From assembly GCA_036822015.1 (NCBI GenBank), contig DAISIL010000006.1, positions 36,170 through 100,169 of the forward strand: a stretch of DNA of 64,000 nt, in the 5' to 3' direction. Numbering within the stretch: position 1 is the first letter of the stretch; the number at the start of each line of letters is the position of its first letter. The translations under genes were made by a program, and so were the position numbers. The notes under the pieces were generated by a model. That model saw only the letters and a list, made by a program, of their open reading frames with translations, made no database searches and was not told the origin of the DNA. This document shows, in pieces, positions 44,255-53,428 of the stretch. The stretch is from DAISIL01 sp036822015 (GTDB taxonomy: Bacteria > Bacteroidota > Bacteroidia > Cytophagales > Bernardetiaceae).

Positions 44255-44614
44255 TCAAGAGAGTTTTTCTTTGATTTTGGCTGCTTTGCCTTTGCGTCCG
44301 CGCAAGTAGAACAATCGCGCTCGACGCACTTTACCGCGCCGCAAGACTTCGATTTTGGCGATATTCGGTGAAAGAATGGGAAAGATACGCTCCACGCCTA
44401 CGCTATTGGAGATTTTGCGCACCGTGAAGGTTTCGCCGTTGGAGGAGCGGTTGCGGCGTTGCATCACTGTTCCTTGGAACTGCTGAATCCGCTCTTTGCC
44501 ACCTTCTTTGATCTTTACGTGAACATTGACCGTATCACCGGCCTGAAAATCAGGAATATTTTTGCGCACTTCGTCGTACTCCTCGGAGACCAGACGAATC
44601 AGTTGATCGCTCAT
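44255..44614 (-). CDS. rplS: 50S ribosomal protein L19
   Basis: 119 residues, with FQAGDTVNVHVKIKEGGKER, QQFQGTVMQRRNRSSNGETF and VRRARLFYLRGRKGKAAKIKE, all diagnostic of L19. It sits at the subunit interface of the ribosome. Here it follows rplT rather than trmD. TATCTTTG on the minus strand at 44652-44659, 37 nt upstream, is its probable -7 element, so it is transcribed separately from rplT. Confidence 0.97.
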   Translation of the reverse strand: MSDQLIRLVSEEYDEVRKNIPDFQAGDTVNVHVKIKEGGKERIQQFQGTVMQRRNRSSNGETFTVRKISNSVGVERIFPILSPNIAKIEVLRRGKVRRARLFYLRGRKGKAAKIKEKLS

Positions 44615-44708
44615 GGCTACTTAAAAATTTATCGTGTTGAGAAAAGAGAGGCAAAGATAGTCTTTTGTAGAGAAAAAAGAAAATCGTTTGCTAAAACAAA
44701 AGATCAGC

Positions 44709-44741
44709 CTTCCTGCCTGAAAGCAAGCCCAAAGCAGGAAG
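44709..44741 (-). terminator. Possible terminator of the infC-rpmI-rplT operon
   Basis: CTTCCTGC (44709-44716) and GCAGGAAG (44734-44741) form an 8-bp stem with a 17-nt loop, 24 nt downstream of the rplT stop. On the minus strand the sequence after it is T-rich (CTTTTGTTTT) but not a pure T run. Confidence 0.45.
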
Positions 44742-44764
44742 ACCGGATGTATGGGAGTGGTTCC

Positions 44765-45109
44765 CTACTTCACTTTTTCGACGATGGCTTTGAAAGTCTC
44801 GGGGTGGTTCATGGCCAGGTCGGCGAGGGCTTTCCGGTTGAGTTCGATACCGGCTTTTTTGAGGTTGCCCATCAAGACGGAATAAGATAGGCCATGCTGC
44901 CGCGCCCCTGCATTGATGCGCTGAATCCAGAGACTGCGGAAATCGCGTTTTTTGAGTTTGCGCCCGACATAGGCATATTGCCATGATTTTTCGACGGCAT
45001 TTTTGGCAACCGTCCATACATTTTTGCGTCGCCCAAAGAAACCTTTGGCGTGCTGCATCATTTTTTTGCGTCGCTCGCGTGAGGCGACAGCGTTTACTGA
45101 ACGTGGCAT
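44765..45109 (-). CDS. rplT: 50S ribosomal protein L20
   Basis: 114 residues: MPRSVNAVASRERRKKMMQH, then GFFGRRKNVWTVAKNAVEKS and LWIQRINAGARQHGLSYS are the L20 signatures. L20 is needed for early 50S assembly and represses its own operon in other bacteria. Third gene of infC-rpmI-rplT; the rpmI-rplT gap is 100 nt. Confidence 0.97.
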   Translation of the reverse strand: MPRSVNAVASRERRKKMMQHAKGFFGRRKNVWTVAKNAVEKSWQYAYVGRKLKKRDFRSLWIQRINAGARQHGLSYSVLMGNLKKAGIELNRKALADLAMNHPETFKAIVEKVK

Positions 45110-45209
45110 AATGGTTTTTGTTTACGGCTTCGGCGATTGGTCGTTTTTGATAACCAATACTTTCGCTGCGGCCTGATCCAACAAACAAACGAAAAAAGAA
45201 AGAAAAAAA

Positions 45210-45404
45210 CTAGAGGTTGAGCAAGTCCTTGACGCGGTTCATATCCGTTACGTCCACGATGGTGAAGTGGCGTAGGTTACGTTTGCGTTTGGTGGCCTTT
45301 TTGGTCAAGATGTGATTCTTGTAGGCGTGCTTGCGCTTGACTTTTCCGGTGCCGGTGAGCTTGAATCGCTTTTTTGCCCCGGAGTTGGTTTTCATTTTAG
45401 GCAT
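45210..45404 (-). CDS. rpmI: 50S ribosomal protein L35
   Basis: 64 residues: MPKMKTNSGAKKRFKLTGTG and HILTKKATKRKRNLRH are diagnostic of L35. It lies between infC (36 nt upstream) and rplT in the conserved infC-rpmI-rplT order. Confidence 0.97.
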   Translation of the reverse strand: MPKMKTNSGAKKRFKLTGTGKVKRKHAYKNHILTKKATKRKRNLRHFTIVDVTDMNRVKDLLNL

Positions 45405-45440
45405 GAGTGATAAAAATTGATGAAATAAAAAATAAAAAAG

Positions 45441-46112
45441 TTAGTCTTTGTCGTCTTCAAAATCGTCCTCCTCTTCCTGGTCCATGAAGTCCTCCTCGTC
45501 GATGTCGTCCTCGTCGTCCGCTTCTTCGGAGTCGGCTGTTTTTTCGTTTTTGGTTTTCTTGCGCGGAGGGATAGTAGGCGTAAGCATGAGCGTCATGCGC
45601 TTGCCTTCCATCTTGAGGGGCTGATCGACTTTGCTGATCTCCGAAAGTGCTTCGATGAAGCGGAGCAGGAGTTCGCGCCCACGGTCTTTGAACAAGATAG
45701 ATCGTCCGGCAAAGTGAACATAAGCCTTGACTTTGTTTCCATCGCGGAGGAACTCTTCGGCGTGCTTGGCCTTAAACTGAAAGTCGTGATCGTCGGTGTT
45801 GGGCCCAAAACGAACCTCTTTGATGACAATCTTGTGTGCCTTCGCTTTGAGTTCCTTTTGTTTCTTTTTTTGTTCGTACTTAAACTTGGAGTAGTCAATG
45901 ACTTTGCAGACGGGTGGTGCTGCATTAGGGGCAATTTCTACCAGATCAAGCCCTTGATTTTCAGCAATTTTGCGGGCTTCTTCGATGGTAAAAATACCTT
46001 GTTCTACGTTATCTCCCACCAGGCGAACCTTCCGTACTCGGATGCGGTCGTTGATGCGGTAGGGTTCCTCGCGTCTTACACGGGGGCTTCTAGGTCTTCT
46101 CGGTCGTGCGAT
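45441..46112 (-). CDS. infC: Translation initiation factor IF-3, probable AUC start codon
   Basis: IF-3 controls start-codon choice and keeps subunits apart. The conserved start of the mature protein, EPYRINDRIRVRKVRLVG, lies upstream of the first GTG at 46019 and there is no ATG, GTG or TTG in frame before it. The ATC at 46112 is the likely start, giving 223 residues (IARPRRPRSPRVRREEPYRI). Rare AUU/AUC starts in infC are a known autoregulatory device, since IF-3 discriminates against them. The C-terminal domain (KVVIKEVRFGPNTDDHDF-type) is followed by a long acidic tail rich in Asp/Glu. TATCTTTG at 46145-46152 is the -7 element. Confidence 0.92.
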   Translation of the reverse strand: MARPRRPRSPRVRREEPYRINDRIRVRKVRLVGDNVEQGIFTIEEARKIAENQGLDLVEIAPNAAPPVCKVIDYSKFKYEQKKKQKELKAKAHKIVIKEVRFGPNTDDHDFQFKAKHAEEFLRDGNKVKAYVHFAGRSILFKDRGRELLLRFIEALSEISKVDQPLKMEGKRMTLMLTPTIPPRKKTKNEKTADSEEADDEDDIDEEDFMDQEEEDDFEDDKD

Positions 46113-46144
46113 AGTTGTTTTCGGTTTATTGAAAAATCAGCGTG

Positions 46145-46152
46145 CAAAGATA
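46145..46152 (-). promoter_or_regulatory. TAnnTTTG -7 element for infC
   Basis: The minus strand reads TATCTTTG, 32 nt upstream of the proposed AUC start, giving a leader of about 28 nt. Confidence 0.5.
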
Positions 46153-46207
46153 GCACATTTACAGCAAGTAAGTTAAGAAAAAAGTAAGAAAAAACAAAAA
46201 AACAAGG

Positions 46208-47614
46208 TTATATCTCTTCGGCTTGTACGATGGCTCGCCGGAGGGCGGCCATTTTGTTGCCGACTTCTTCGGTTTCGCTCTCCTCCTGGGAGTCATCGAC
46301 AAGCCCTGCCCCGGCTTGGTAGTGCAAGGTGTTATCTTTGCTCAAAAAAGACCGTATCAAAATCGCCTGATTACAAGTGCCGTCAAAGCCCAGATAACCG
46401 ATAGACCCGCCGTAGTAGCTGCGGTTTTGCTGCTCATAGTCGCGGATCAGCTCGAGGGCGCGATACTTGGGGGCACCCGAAAGCGTCCCGGCCGGAAAAG
46501 AATCGGCCAGCACCCGCACCGTATGTGTCCGAGGCTTGAGGGTTCCGGAAACCTTAGAGACCAAATGAATGACGTGCGAATAAAATTGCACCTCCTTGAA
46601 TACCTCCACCGTTACTTGATCGGCGTTGCGGCTCAAATCGTTGCGGGCCAGATCGACGAGCATGATATGTTCGGCGTTTTCTTTGTGATCCTCGCTAAGG
46701 GCTTTGGCCAGTTGTTGATCCGTGGCATCGTCGCCGCTGCGCCTAAACGTACCCGCGATGGGATGAATCGTCGCCTTGCCCTCCTTGACGACCAGCTGGG
46801 CTTCGGGGGAGGAACCAAAAAGCCGAAAACCGCCGTAATCGAAATAAAACAAGTACGGAGAAGGGTTGATGGAGCGCAAAGCCCGATACACATTAAAGTC
46901 ATCTCCCCTAAAAGACTGCTGAAACGGACGAGAAAAGACAACCTGAAAGACATCCCCACGCCGACAGTGGTGCTTAGCTTTTCTGACCAAAGCCTTAAAG
47001 TCCTCATCCGTGATCGGGCTTTCCTCCGTGCCATGCGTCCGAAAGGGATAGGCCGAAAAGTTACGGCTTTGTAGCAGGTTGATGATCTGATCGCTACGGC
47101 TTTGCTCCCCTTCGAGAAGATTTTCGATGAGTAATAAGCGGTTTTGGAAGTGGTCAATGGCAATCAAGAAGCGAAAAAAATGATACTGAATTTCGGGGAT
47201 ATAGTTCGGGGCCTGGCTGCCATCCTTGACCGCAATGCGCTCAAAGTACCGAATGGCATCAAAGGAATTATAGCCAAAAACCCCGTTCATGTTCAGGGGG
47301 TTATTGGCCTGATCGTAATGAAAAAACTGCAAGAAGTTGTTCAGCAGTTCGGGAACAGACTCGGGCGTAGGAGGCGTAAGCCGGCGGGGGTCTTCGTTGG
47401 GAAACTGCTGCGTGAGTTCTCCGGCAGCCATCCTAAAAAAGGCGATTGGCTCGAGACAAATAAACGAGAAACTGTTCTCTTGCCCATGATAATCAGAGCT
47501 TTCCAACAAAAAACTATGTGGAAAATGATCGCGGAGCTTGAGGTAGATACCCACGGGCGTGAGCATATCGGCTAGTAGCTCCCGCACCTGCTGTCGAAGG
47601 TGTATTTTTTTCAT
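46208..47614 (-). CDS. trpE: Anthranilate synthase component I family protein
   Basis: 468 residues. The feedback-site motif LLESSDY occurs near residue 37, and the chorismate-binding domain has RGDVFQVVFSRPF, HPIAGTFRR, DHKENAEHIMLVDLARNDL, DSFPAGTLSGAPK and GYLGFDGTCNQAI. TrpE converts chorismate to anthranilate with TrpG. The LLESSDY motif (LLES) favours TrpE over PabB. trpG and other trp genes are not adjacent, so a role as aminodeoxychorismate synthase is not fully excluded. No leader attenuator is visible upstream; the next gene starts 27 nt away. Confidence 0.88.
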   Translation of the reverse strand: MKKIHLRQQVRELLADMLTPVGIYLKLRDHFPHSFLLESSDYHGQENSFSFICLEPIAFFRMAAGELTQQFPNEDPRRLTPPTPESVPELLNNFLQFFHYDQANNPLNMNGVFGYNSFDAIRYFERIAVKDGSQAPNYIPEIQYHFFRFLIAIDHFQNRLLLIENLLEGEQSRSDQIINLLQSRNFSAYPFRTHGTEESPITDEDFKALVRKAKHHCRRGDVFQVVFSRPFQQSFRGDDFNVYRALRSINPSPYLFYFDYGGFRLFGSSPEAQLVVKEGKATIHPIAGTFRRSGDDATDQQLAKALSEDHKENAEHIMLVDLARNDLSRNADQVTVEVFKEVQFYSHVIHLVSKVSGTLKPRTHTVRVLADSFPAGTLSGAPKYRALELIRDYEQQNRSYYGGSIGYLGFDGTCNQAILIRSFLSKDNTLHYQAGAGLVDDSQEESETEEVGNKMAALRRAIVQAEEI

Positions 47615-47641
47615 GGGGCGAAAATAAACAAATTTTCTGGC

Positions 47642-48811
47642 TTACCGCCTGCGGATGCTGGTGGCTTTAAAGGTTTCAAAATCCTCTTGCTCCCCCCGAC
47701 TGACACTGATGATGATCCCGAGCGAGATACCCGTAAAGAGCAGTGATGTTCCGCCCATGCTCAGGAGCGGCAAAGGCAGTCCCGTTACGGGAAACAAACC
47801 CACCGTTACGCCGATATGGATCATGGCCTGCAAGACCAGACTAAAAGTTAGCCCCGCCGAGAGCAAACCCCCAAAGGCGCGTTCGCTATTGGCGACGGCT
47901 ACCATGCCCCGATAGAGCAAGGTCAGGTACAAAAACAAAATAAACGCGCCGCCCAGCAGTCCGTATTCCTCTACAATGATCGCATAGATGAAGTCCGAAT
48001 ACGGGTGCGGCAAGATGTTGCGCTGGGTGCTTTTGCCGAGTCCCTTACCCGTAAGTCCTCCCGTGGCTACGGCGATATAGGACTGCTCGGCCTGAAAAGG
48101 GATCTCGTTTTTGCCGTTCCAGCCCCCCACAAAGGCTTCGATACGTTTTTTCATCGTGCCTTTGCGCTGCCCCAGATTGATAGCCACCCCGCCTACAAGT
48201 ACACCAATCAGGATCATCGAGATCAGATAGCGCACCGGCACACGCCCAATGAACATCAGCAGTAGGCACGTAACAAAAAGCAAAGCCGCCCCCGAGACAT
48301 CCGTTAGGGCAATCAGGCCACAAATCAAACTGCACCAAAACAAGATCGGCATGATCGCCCGCTGAAACTCTCGGATGCTCTGCTGGCGTTTGGAGAGCAT
48401 ACTGGCCGCGTTGGCGATCAGGGCGAGTTTGGCCAGATCAGAGGCCTGAAAGGTCTGATTGATAAACGGTATCGTAATCCATCGGGTAGCGTCATTGATC
48501 GTCGTCCCGAAAAACCACGTCAGGAGCAACACCGGCACCGAAAACAGCAGCGCAAAGCGCGAAAGCCGAGAGTAGTACTTGTAGTCGATCTTACTACAAA
48601 CCCACATGGCGAGCAAGCACAAGAAAACCAAAAAGCTGTGTTTGAGCAGGTAGTACTCCGTGTTGCCTTCCATCCGACGAAAAGCCAAAGCACCCGTGGC
48701 ACTATAAACCACCAAAATACTCAACAAAGAAAGCAAAAAAACCACGCCCCATATCACGGGATCACCCGCAAAGACGCGGTTCCATCGGCTGGGCAAACTT
48801 GTCGTTGTCAT
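47642..48811 (-). CDS. ftsW: FtsW-type SEDS cell-division protein
   Basis: 389 residues, about ten membrane helices. SEDS signatures: VYSATGALAFRR, DATRWITIPFINQTFQASDL, SYIAVATGGLTGKGLGKSTQ, HPYSDFIYAIIVEEYGLLGG and GLPLPLLSMGGTS, the last being typical of FtsW. It makes septal peptidoglycan with FtsI. In this genome it is outside a division and cell-wall cluster. TATCTTTG (48816-48823) lies 4 nt before the ATG. Confidence 0.9.
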   Translation of the reverse strand: MTTTSLPSRWNRVFAGDPVIWGVVFLLSLLSILVVYSATGALAFRRMEGNTEYYLLKHSFLVFLCLLAMWVCSKIDYKYYSRLSRFALLFSVPVLLLTWFFGTTINDATRWITIPFINQTFQASDLAKLALIANAASMLSKRQQSIREFQRAIMPILFWCSLICGLIALTDVSGAALLFVTCLLLMFIGRVPVRYLISMILIGVLVGGVAINLGQRKGTMKKRIEAFVGGWNGKNEIPFQAEQSYIAVATGGLTGKGLGKSTQRNILPHPYSDFIYAIIVEEYGLLGGAFILFLYLTLLYRGMVAVANSERAFGGLLSAGLTFSLVLQAMIHIGVTVGLFPVTGLPLPLLSMGGTSLLFTGISLGIIISVSRGEQEDFETFKATSIRRR

Positions 48812-48815
48812 GGAT

Positions 48816-48823
48816 CAAAGATA
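48816..48823 (-). promoter_or_regulatory. TAnnTTTG -7 element for ftsW
   Basis: The minus strand reads TATCTTTG and ends 4 nt before the ftsW ATG, again suggesting a leaderless transcript. Confidence 0.5.
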
Positions 48824-48920
48824 GGTTTTTTTTGAAAAACTGCTTATCTTTGGTGTAGATAAAAAAATTACGTATCAAGAGGTCATTAACGGCTAAGAGT
48901 CAAAAAAGTGAACGAATAAC

Positions 48921-49174
48921 ATGACGTATTCCAATTTTACTTTATCCGACCTCGAAGAAAAGTTTAGCGTAAGCAACGAACGAAAGAAACTCACCTTTCC
49001 GGCTGACCCCGCCGAGTCCACCCTTTGGCTAGAAAAAGAATTAGTGGAGACCAAAGAAATGTCCATTGCGATCTTGTTACCAAATCGTATGAGATCAGCA
49101 TACCGATTTTTTACATCGTCGAAGTAACAAAGAAGTCCAATGACCTCCTGGAAAGCCATATCATCGCGGATTAA
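48921..49174 (+). pseudogene. Remnant of a small conserved gene, possible nuclease-family relic
   Basis: A 68-codon frame (48921-49127) begins MTYSNFTLSDLEEKFSVSNE, with WLEKELVETKEMSI, resembling N-termini of PD-(D/E)XK-like hypothetical proteins of Cytophagales. It then drifts into an unlikely sequence. The adjacent frame reads YEISIPIFYIVEVTKKSNDL up to a stop at 49172-49174, which resembles a later part of such a protein (VExxKK). This looks like a gene with an internal deletion and frameshift. Its 3' end overlaps the start of pbpC. Family assignment is tentative. Confidence 0.5.
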
Positions 49175-51458
49175 GCGCAACAAAATAGCCTTTGCCGTGC
49201 TTCTGCTCTTTGGGGTCTTGGGTGTGTTGGATGTGATCTTTCCCTTTTCGGTGGAGCGGTCTTACGCACACATGGTGTATGCCCGCGACGGAAAAACCCT
49301 CCTGCACGCTACGCTAAGCAAAGATGATAAGTGGCGATTATACACAGAACTATCAGAAATTAGTCCGCTGCTCAAAAAAACCATCATTCACAAAGAAGAT
49401 CGCTTTTTTTACTATCACTTTGGGGTCAATCCCGTCTCGGTTGTCCGCGCTTTTTTCCAGAATCTCACCCAAAGGCGGCGCATCTCGGGGGCATCCACGA
49501 TCACGATGCAAGTCGTGCGCCTGCTCGAACCCAGGGCGCGTACCTACACCAGCAAAGCCATCGAAACCTTTCGCGCCTTGCAACTCGAATGGCATTATTC
49601 AAAAGATGAGATTCTACAACTATACCTCAATCTGATTCCTTATGGCGGTAATGTGGAGGGGGTCAAGGCGGCAGCGCGTTTGTACTTTCAGTGTGCGCCG
49701 GAACAGTTGAGCTTGGCGCAGGTGGTTGCCCTGGCCATCGTCCCGAACCGCCCGAGTAGCTGGGCCCTCGGAAAAAACAACGCCGCCCTGCTCAAGGCCC
49801 GCAACCGCTGGCTGCGTAGGTTAGCGGAGGAGGGGGTCTTTTCGGCGGCTCAAGTAGCCGATGCTTTGGCCGAGCCACTACAAGCTGAGTACCGCCCTAT
49901 GCCGCGCCAGGCACCGCATTTGAGCCGACGCTTGATCCAGCAAAACGCCGATACATGGGCTATCGTCAGTACGCTTGATGCCCGCCTGCAAGCACAAACC
50001 GAACGACTTACCAAAGACTTCTCGGCGCGTTTGCACCGCCTGGGTATCTATAACGCCGCCGTACTGGTCGTCGAAAATAAGACTGGACAAGTACGGGCTT
50101 ACGTAGGATCACCTAACTTTTCGGATAGCCTTCATGGCGGTCAAGTAGATGGTATTCAAGCCAATAGATCACCTGGTAGTACGCTAAAGCCCTTGCTTTA
50201 TGGCTTGGCTTTTGATGCCGGACTGCTCACGCCCAGGATGCCGCTCCTCGATGTACCCATAGACATCGACGGCTATCAACCCCAAAACTTTGATGGGCAG
50301 TTTCATGGTAAGGTCAGTGCCGAAACGGCCTTAGCTTACTCGCTCAACGTGCCGGCTGTGCGGCTCTTGCAGACCCTCGGCGTACAGACGCTGGTGGGGG
50401 CTTTGCAGAAGGCCCGATTTGCGCAAATTGACCGCGACAGCGAAAAGCTGGGCTTATCTCTTGCCCTGGGGGGCTGCGGCGTAACGCTTGAGGAGTTGGT
50501 GGCCTTGTATCTGGCGCTGGCACGCGGGGGGCGTTGGTCAAGCCTGTTGGATGCCTCCCAGGATAGCGCACGCCTGCTAAGCGAAGGTGCTACATACATG
50601 ATTCATCAGGTGCTGTTGCAGGTGCAACGACCTGATCTTCCTTCGGACTACAAGAAAAGCCGAAATGTGCCAAAAATTGCCTGGAAAACCGGAACCTCCT
50701 ACGGCCGCCACGATGCTTGGAGTATCGGATTCAGTGAAAACTACACGATTGGTGTGTGGTTGGGCAACTTTTCGGGTAAGTCTTCCCCTTTCTTGACAGG
50801 ATCACAGGTAGCGACCCCGCTACTTTTCAAACTTTTTTTGAGCCTAGACTACGATGCTGCCTCATCTGAGGATCAGTTACCCAAAAGTATCAGTTTTCGT
50901 AAGGTCTGTGTAGAAACAGGGCTTCCCCCCTCTGCTCACTGCGCTCAAACGATCCGCGATACCTTTTTGCCGGGTCTCTCGCCGCACCAAACTTGCGATC
51001 ACCTACAGGCGCATTGGGTAGCCCGCCCAGAGGCGACACACACATATTGCATCACCTGCCTGCCCAGCGATACGACGCGCTACCAGCGGCAGTTGTACCC
51101 CAACATTGCCCCCGAGCTACTCACCTACTATACTCGGCAGGGCATCACCTATGCCCGCCTGCCGCCACACTATCCCCAATGCCCACACGTTCAGACCAAT
51201 ACCGATGTTGCGCCCAGGATACAGTCGCCCGTCGATGGGCGTAGTTATTTGGTCTCCTACGAAGATGCGGTCGAACTCGAACTCCTGGCCCAGGTAGCCC
51301 ATGATGTGCAGTTCATTTATTGGTATGTTGATGGTAAATTTATCAAAAAAGTATCGCCCCATGAGAAAGTCTTCTTCCAACCTGCCCTGGGGCGACGGCG
51401 TATCTCTTGCACCGACGACAGAGGGCGCAATACCGATATTGAAATCACGGTAGAGTAA
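49140..51458 (+). CDS. pbpC: Penicillin-binding protein 1C
   Basis: 772 residues. One N-terminal membrane helix (about 17-37), a GT51 transglycosylase domain with HKEDRFFYYHFGVNP and GASTITMQVVRL, a transpeptidase domain with RSPGSTLKP (active Ser), YSLNVPAVRLL and KTGTSYG, and a C-terminal PBP1C-specific beta domain (about 680-772). All catalytic motifs are intact. PBP1C builds peptidoglycan with a role distinct from PBP1A. The alpha-2-macroglobulin gene that often partners pbpC is not adjacent. Confidence 0.94.
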   Translation: MTSWKAISSRIKRNKIAFAVLLLFGVLGVLDVIFPFSVERSYAHMVYARDGKTLLHATLSKDDKWRLYTELSEISPLLKKTIIHKEDRFFYYHFGVNPVSVVRAFFQNLTQRRRISGASTITMQVVRLLEPRARTYTSKAIETFRALQLEWHYSKDEILQLYLNLIPYGGNVEGVKAAARLYFQCAPEQLSLAQVVALAIVPNRPSSWALGKNNAALLKARNRWLRRLAEEGVFSAAQVADALAEPLQAEYRPMPRQAPHLSRRLIQQNADTWAIVSTLDARLQAQTERLTKDFSARLHRLGIYNAAVLVVENKTGQVRAYVGSPNFSDSLHGGQVDGIQANRSPGSTLKPLLYGLAFDAGLLTPRMPLLDVPIDIDGYQPQNFDGQFHGKVSAETALAYSLNVPAVRLLQTLGVQTLVGALQKARFAQIDRDSEKLGLSLALGGCGVTLEELVALYLALARGGRWSSLLDASQDSARLLSEGATYMIHQVLLQVQRPDLPSDYKKSRNVPKIAWKTGTSYGRHDAWSIGFSENYTIGVWLGNFSGKSSPFLTGSQVATPLLFKLFLSLDYDAASSEDQLPKSISFRKVCVETGLPPSAHCAQTIRDTFLPGLSPHQTCDHLQAHWVARPEATHTYCITCLPSDTTRYQRQLYPNIAPELLTYYTRQGITYARLPPHYPQCPHVQTNTDVAPRIQSPVDGRSYLVSYEDAVELELLAQVAHDVQFIYWYVDGKFIKKVSPHEKVFFQPALGRRRISCTDDRGRNTDIEITVE

Positions 51459-51464
51459 ATCCGC

Positions 51465-52436
51465 TCAACGGTAGCTATGCAACCAAACCCGTAAACGCCA
51501 TGTGCGGGGTAGCTGCTCCCAGAGGTCGTATTGGCGTATCTTGTGCAGGGTGTCGGGCTTGAGTGGCAGTTGATGGGCGATCACTTTTTGGGCGTATTCG
51601 GATAGGAGTTGGGTGAGGGCGGGGCTGTTGCCGGCGCGATGGATGGTTTGGAGCCAGGTCAGGGCCTGCTCGATAAAATCGGTATCCCTCTCAAACTGAG
51701 CGTGAGCTAGGCCATGGTGGAGCGTCAGTTGGTCTTCTGTGGGTTGGATGCCCAGGGCTTCTAGCTGTTGGCGATGGATGAGCCGAACGGCCGCTCGGCC
51801 CAGGTCTTGTCGCCGCTTCGAGATACCCCCTGTGTGTTCGCGATACTTGACCAGCGGCTCGGAGATGTTCATCAGGCGGGTTTCTCGAGCCATCCTACAC
51901 CAGAGTTCGTAGTCCTCGGCAGGCGGAAAAGCCTCTCGATAGCCCAGCCGAGCAAACGCTCGGCGAAACATCACCGTAGATTGGGCAAAGCAGTTTTGGA
52001 ATAGGAGCAGGGCCGGCAGGCGTTCGGGGTCGGTCTCGAAAGTCATCCGATTGATGGGTTGCCCCGTTTCGGTGATACGCTCAATGGCTGATCCCACTAA
52101 GCCAAGGTCAGGTCGGTTATCCAGGATAGCTACCTGGCGGGAAAGCCGCTCGGGTAGTGCCACATCATCGGCATCGAGGAGGGCAATGTAGTCGCCGCGT
52201 GCCTCTTGCAGGTAGCGGTTTCGGGTAAAGAAAAGCCCCTTGTTTTCGGGGTTATGCAAAACCCTTACCCTTGAGTCGTGGGCATATTGCGCCAAAATGG
52301 CGGAACTGCCATCGGTAGAGCCATCGTTAATGACCAGCAATTCAAAATCTTGAAACGACTGATACAGCACACTTTCGATGGCTTCTGCCAGAAAACGCTC
52401 AGCATTATAGACCGGCATACAGACACTGACTTTCAT
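51465..52436 (-). CDS. Family 2 glycosyltransferase
   Basis: 323 residues. VSVCMPVYNAERFLAEAIES, LLVINDGSTDGS and ALLDADDVALPERL are the nucleotide-sugar and metal-binding motifs of GT2 enzymes. No membrane helix is predicted. It overlaps the upstream glycosyltransferase by 4 nt (ATGA), so the two are made from one transcript and probably add successive sugars to the same surface glycan. Confidence 0.92.
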   Translation of the reverse strand: MKVSVCMPVYNAERFLAEAIESVLYQSFQDFELLVINDGSTDGSSAILAQYAHDSRVRVLHNPENKGLFFTRNRYLQEARGDYIALLDADDVALPERLSRQVAILDNRPDLGLVGSAIERITETGQPINRMTFETDPERLPALLLFQNCFAQSTVMFRRAFARLGYREAFPPAEDYELWCRMARETRLMNISEPLVKYREHTGGISKRRQDLGRAAVRLIHRQQLEALGIQPTEDQLTLHHGLAHAQFERDTDFIEQALTWLQTIHRAGNSPALTQLLSEYAQKVIAHQLPLKPDTLHKIRQYDLWEQLPRTWRLRVWLHSYR

Positions 52437-53428
52437 GGCGAAAATAGTTTTTGGAGACGAAGCCAGACCCGCTGCCCAAGCGAGGCTTGCTCATAACGGG
52501 CAGCATCCAGGAGCGGTTGTAGGGCAGGAGAAATGGAGCCGAGGGCTGTCAGGGTATCGCCCAGTGCCAACACTCGGGCAAAATCACGATTCCCGAAGGC
52601 CAGATGCGTTTGATGCTCGAGCCAGTGTTGCCAGACGACCGCCCAAAAATCGTCCGTCCAGTGATCGGGGATGGCATAAGTGATGGCATGAGCGCGATAG
52701 TCGCCCAGGCGGATGAGCTGTTGCTGGGCTTGCTTATACCCGATGCTGCGTACCCAACGACTGAATACGATCCGGTACTCTTCGGCAAACTTTTCTTGCT
52801 GCGATACCGTCTTACTTTGTGGGTGTAAGCGATAAACGGCAAAGACCTCCTGGACGGGCAAGAAGTCAGCTTGGAGGCGCATCCGCAAAAACAGATCGTA
52901 GTCCATGGCGTAGTGCAGGCTTTCATCAAGAGGCCCGACAGCTTGCCAAAGCGTTCGCCGAAAAAAAGCCGCCGGCTGCGGAAAAGCCATGTAGGTAAAG
53001 TAGTTGTGGGGCCAATGTTCGGCGTTGCCGAAGGTCGTTCGGGTTTCCTGGCCCGCCTCCAGGAGCGTACATCCGCCATGGATGACTCCTATCTCGGGAT
53101 TTTCCTGCATGTGATCGGCGGCCGTCCGTAAGGCATCGGGCTTGAGCAGGTCGTCGCTACAAATCCAGGTCAGGATGTCGCCCGTAGCGCGGGCAAAACC
53201 CTTGTTGAGGGCATGGCTTTGCCCCCTGTCTGGCTCGGAGACCCAATAGCTCAAATGCGCATGGTGTTTTTTGAGAATCCGTAGCGAGTCGTCTGTACTT
53301 CCGCCGTCGATGACGATATACTCCAGCCTAGGATAGCCCTGCGAAAGGATCGAATCTATGGTCTCTTCCAAAAATTCACCCTGGTTGAAGGAGGGTGTAA
53401 CAAGGGTGATCTTGGGTCGGCTAGTCAT
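52433..53428 (-). CDS. Family 2 glycosyltransferase
   Basis: 331 residues, with ITLVTPSFNQGEFLEETIDS, YIVIDGGSTDDSL, WICSDDLLKPDAL and YAMDYDLFLRMRL, the last being typical of a colanic-acid-like/WcaA-type subgroup. It overlaps the exported protein upstream by 8 nt and the next glycosyltransferase by 4 nt. Acceptor and donor sugars are unknown. Confidence 0.92.
   Translation of the reverse strand: MTSRPKITLVTPSFNQGEFLEETIDSILSQGYPRLEYIVIDGGSTDDSLRILKKHHAHLSYWVSEPDRGQSHALNKGFARATGDILTWICSDDLLKPDALRTAADHMQENPEIGVIHGGCTLLEAGQETRTTFGNAEHWPHNYFTYMAFPQPAAFFRRTLWQAVGPLDESLHYAMDYDLFLRMRLQADFLPVQEVFAVYRLHPQSKTVSQQEKFAEEYRIVFSRWVRSIGYKQAQQQLIRLGDYRAHAITYAIPDHWTDDFWAVVWQHWLEHQTHLAFGNRDFARVLALGDTLTALGSISPALQPLLDAARYEQASLGQRVWLRLQKLFSP

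Noticed and set aside
46113..46207. Riboswitch or attenuator between infC and trpE
   Set aside because: Only a -7 promoter element is evident; no conserved aptamer or Trp-rich leader peptide was found.
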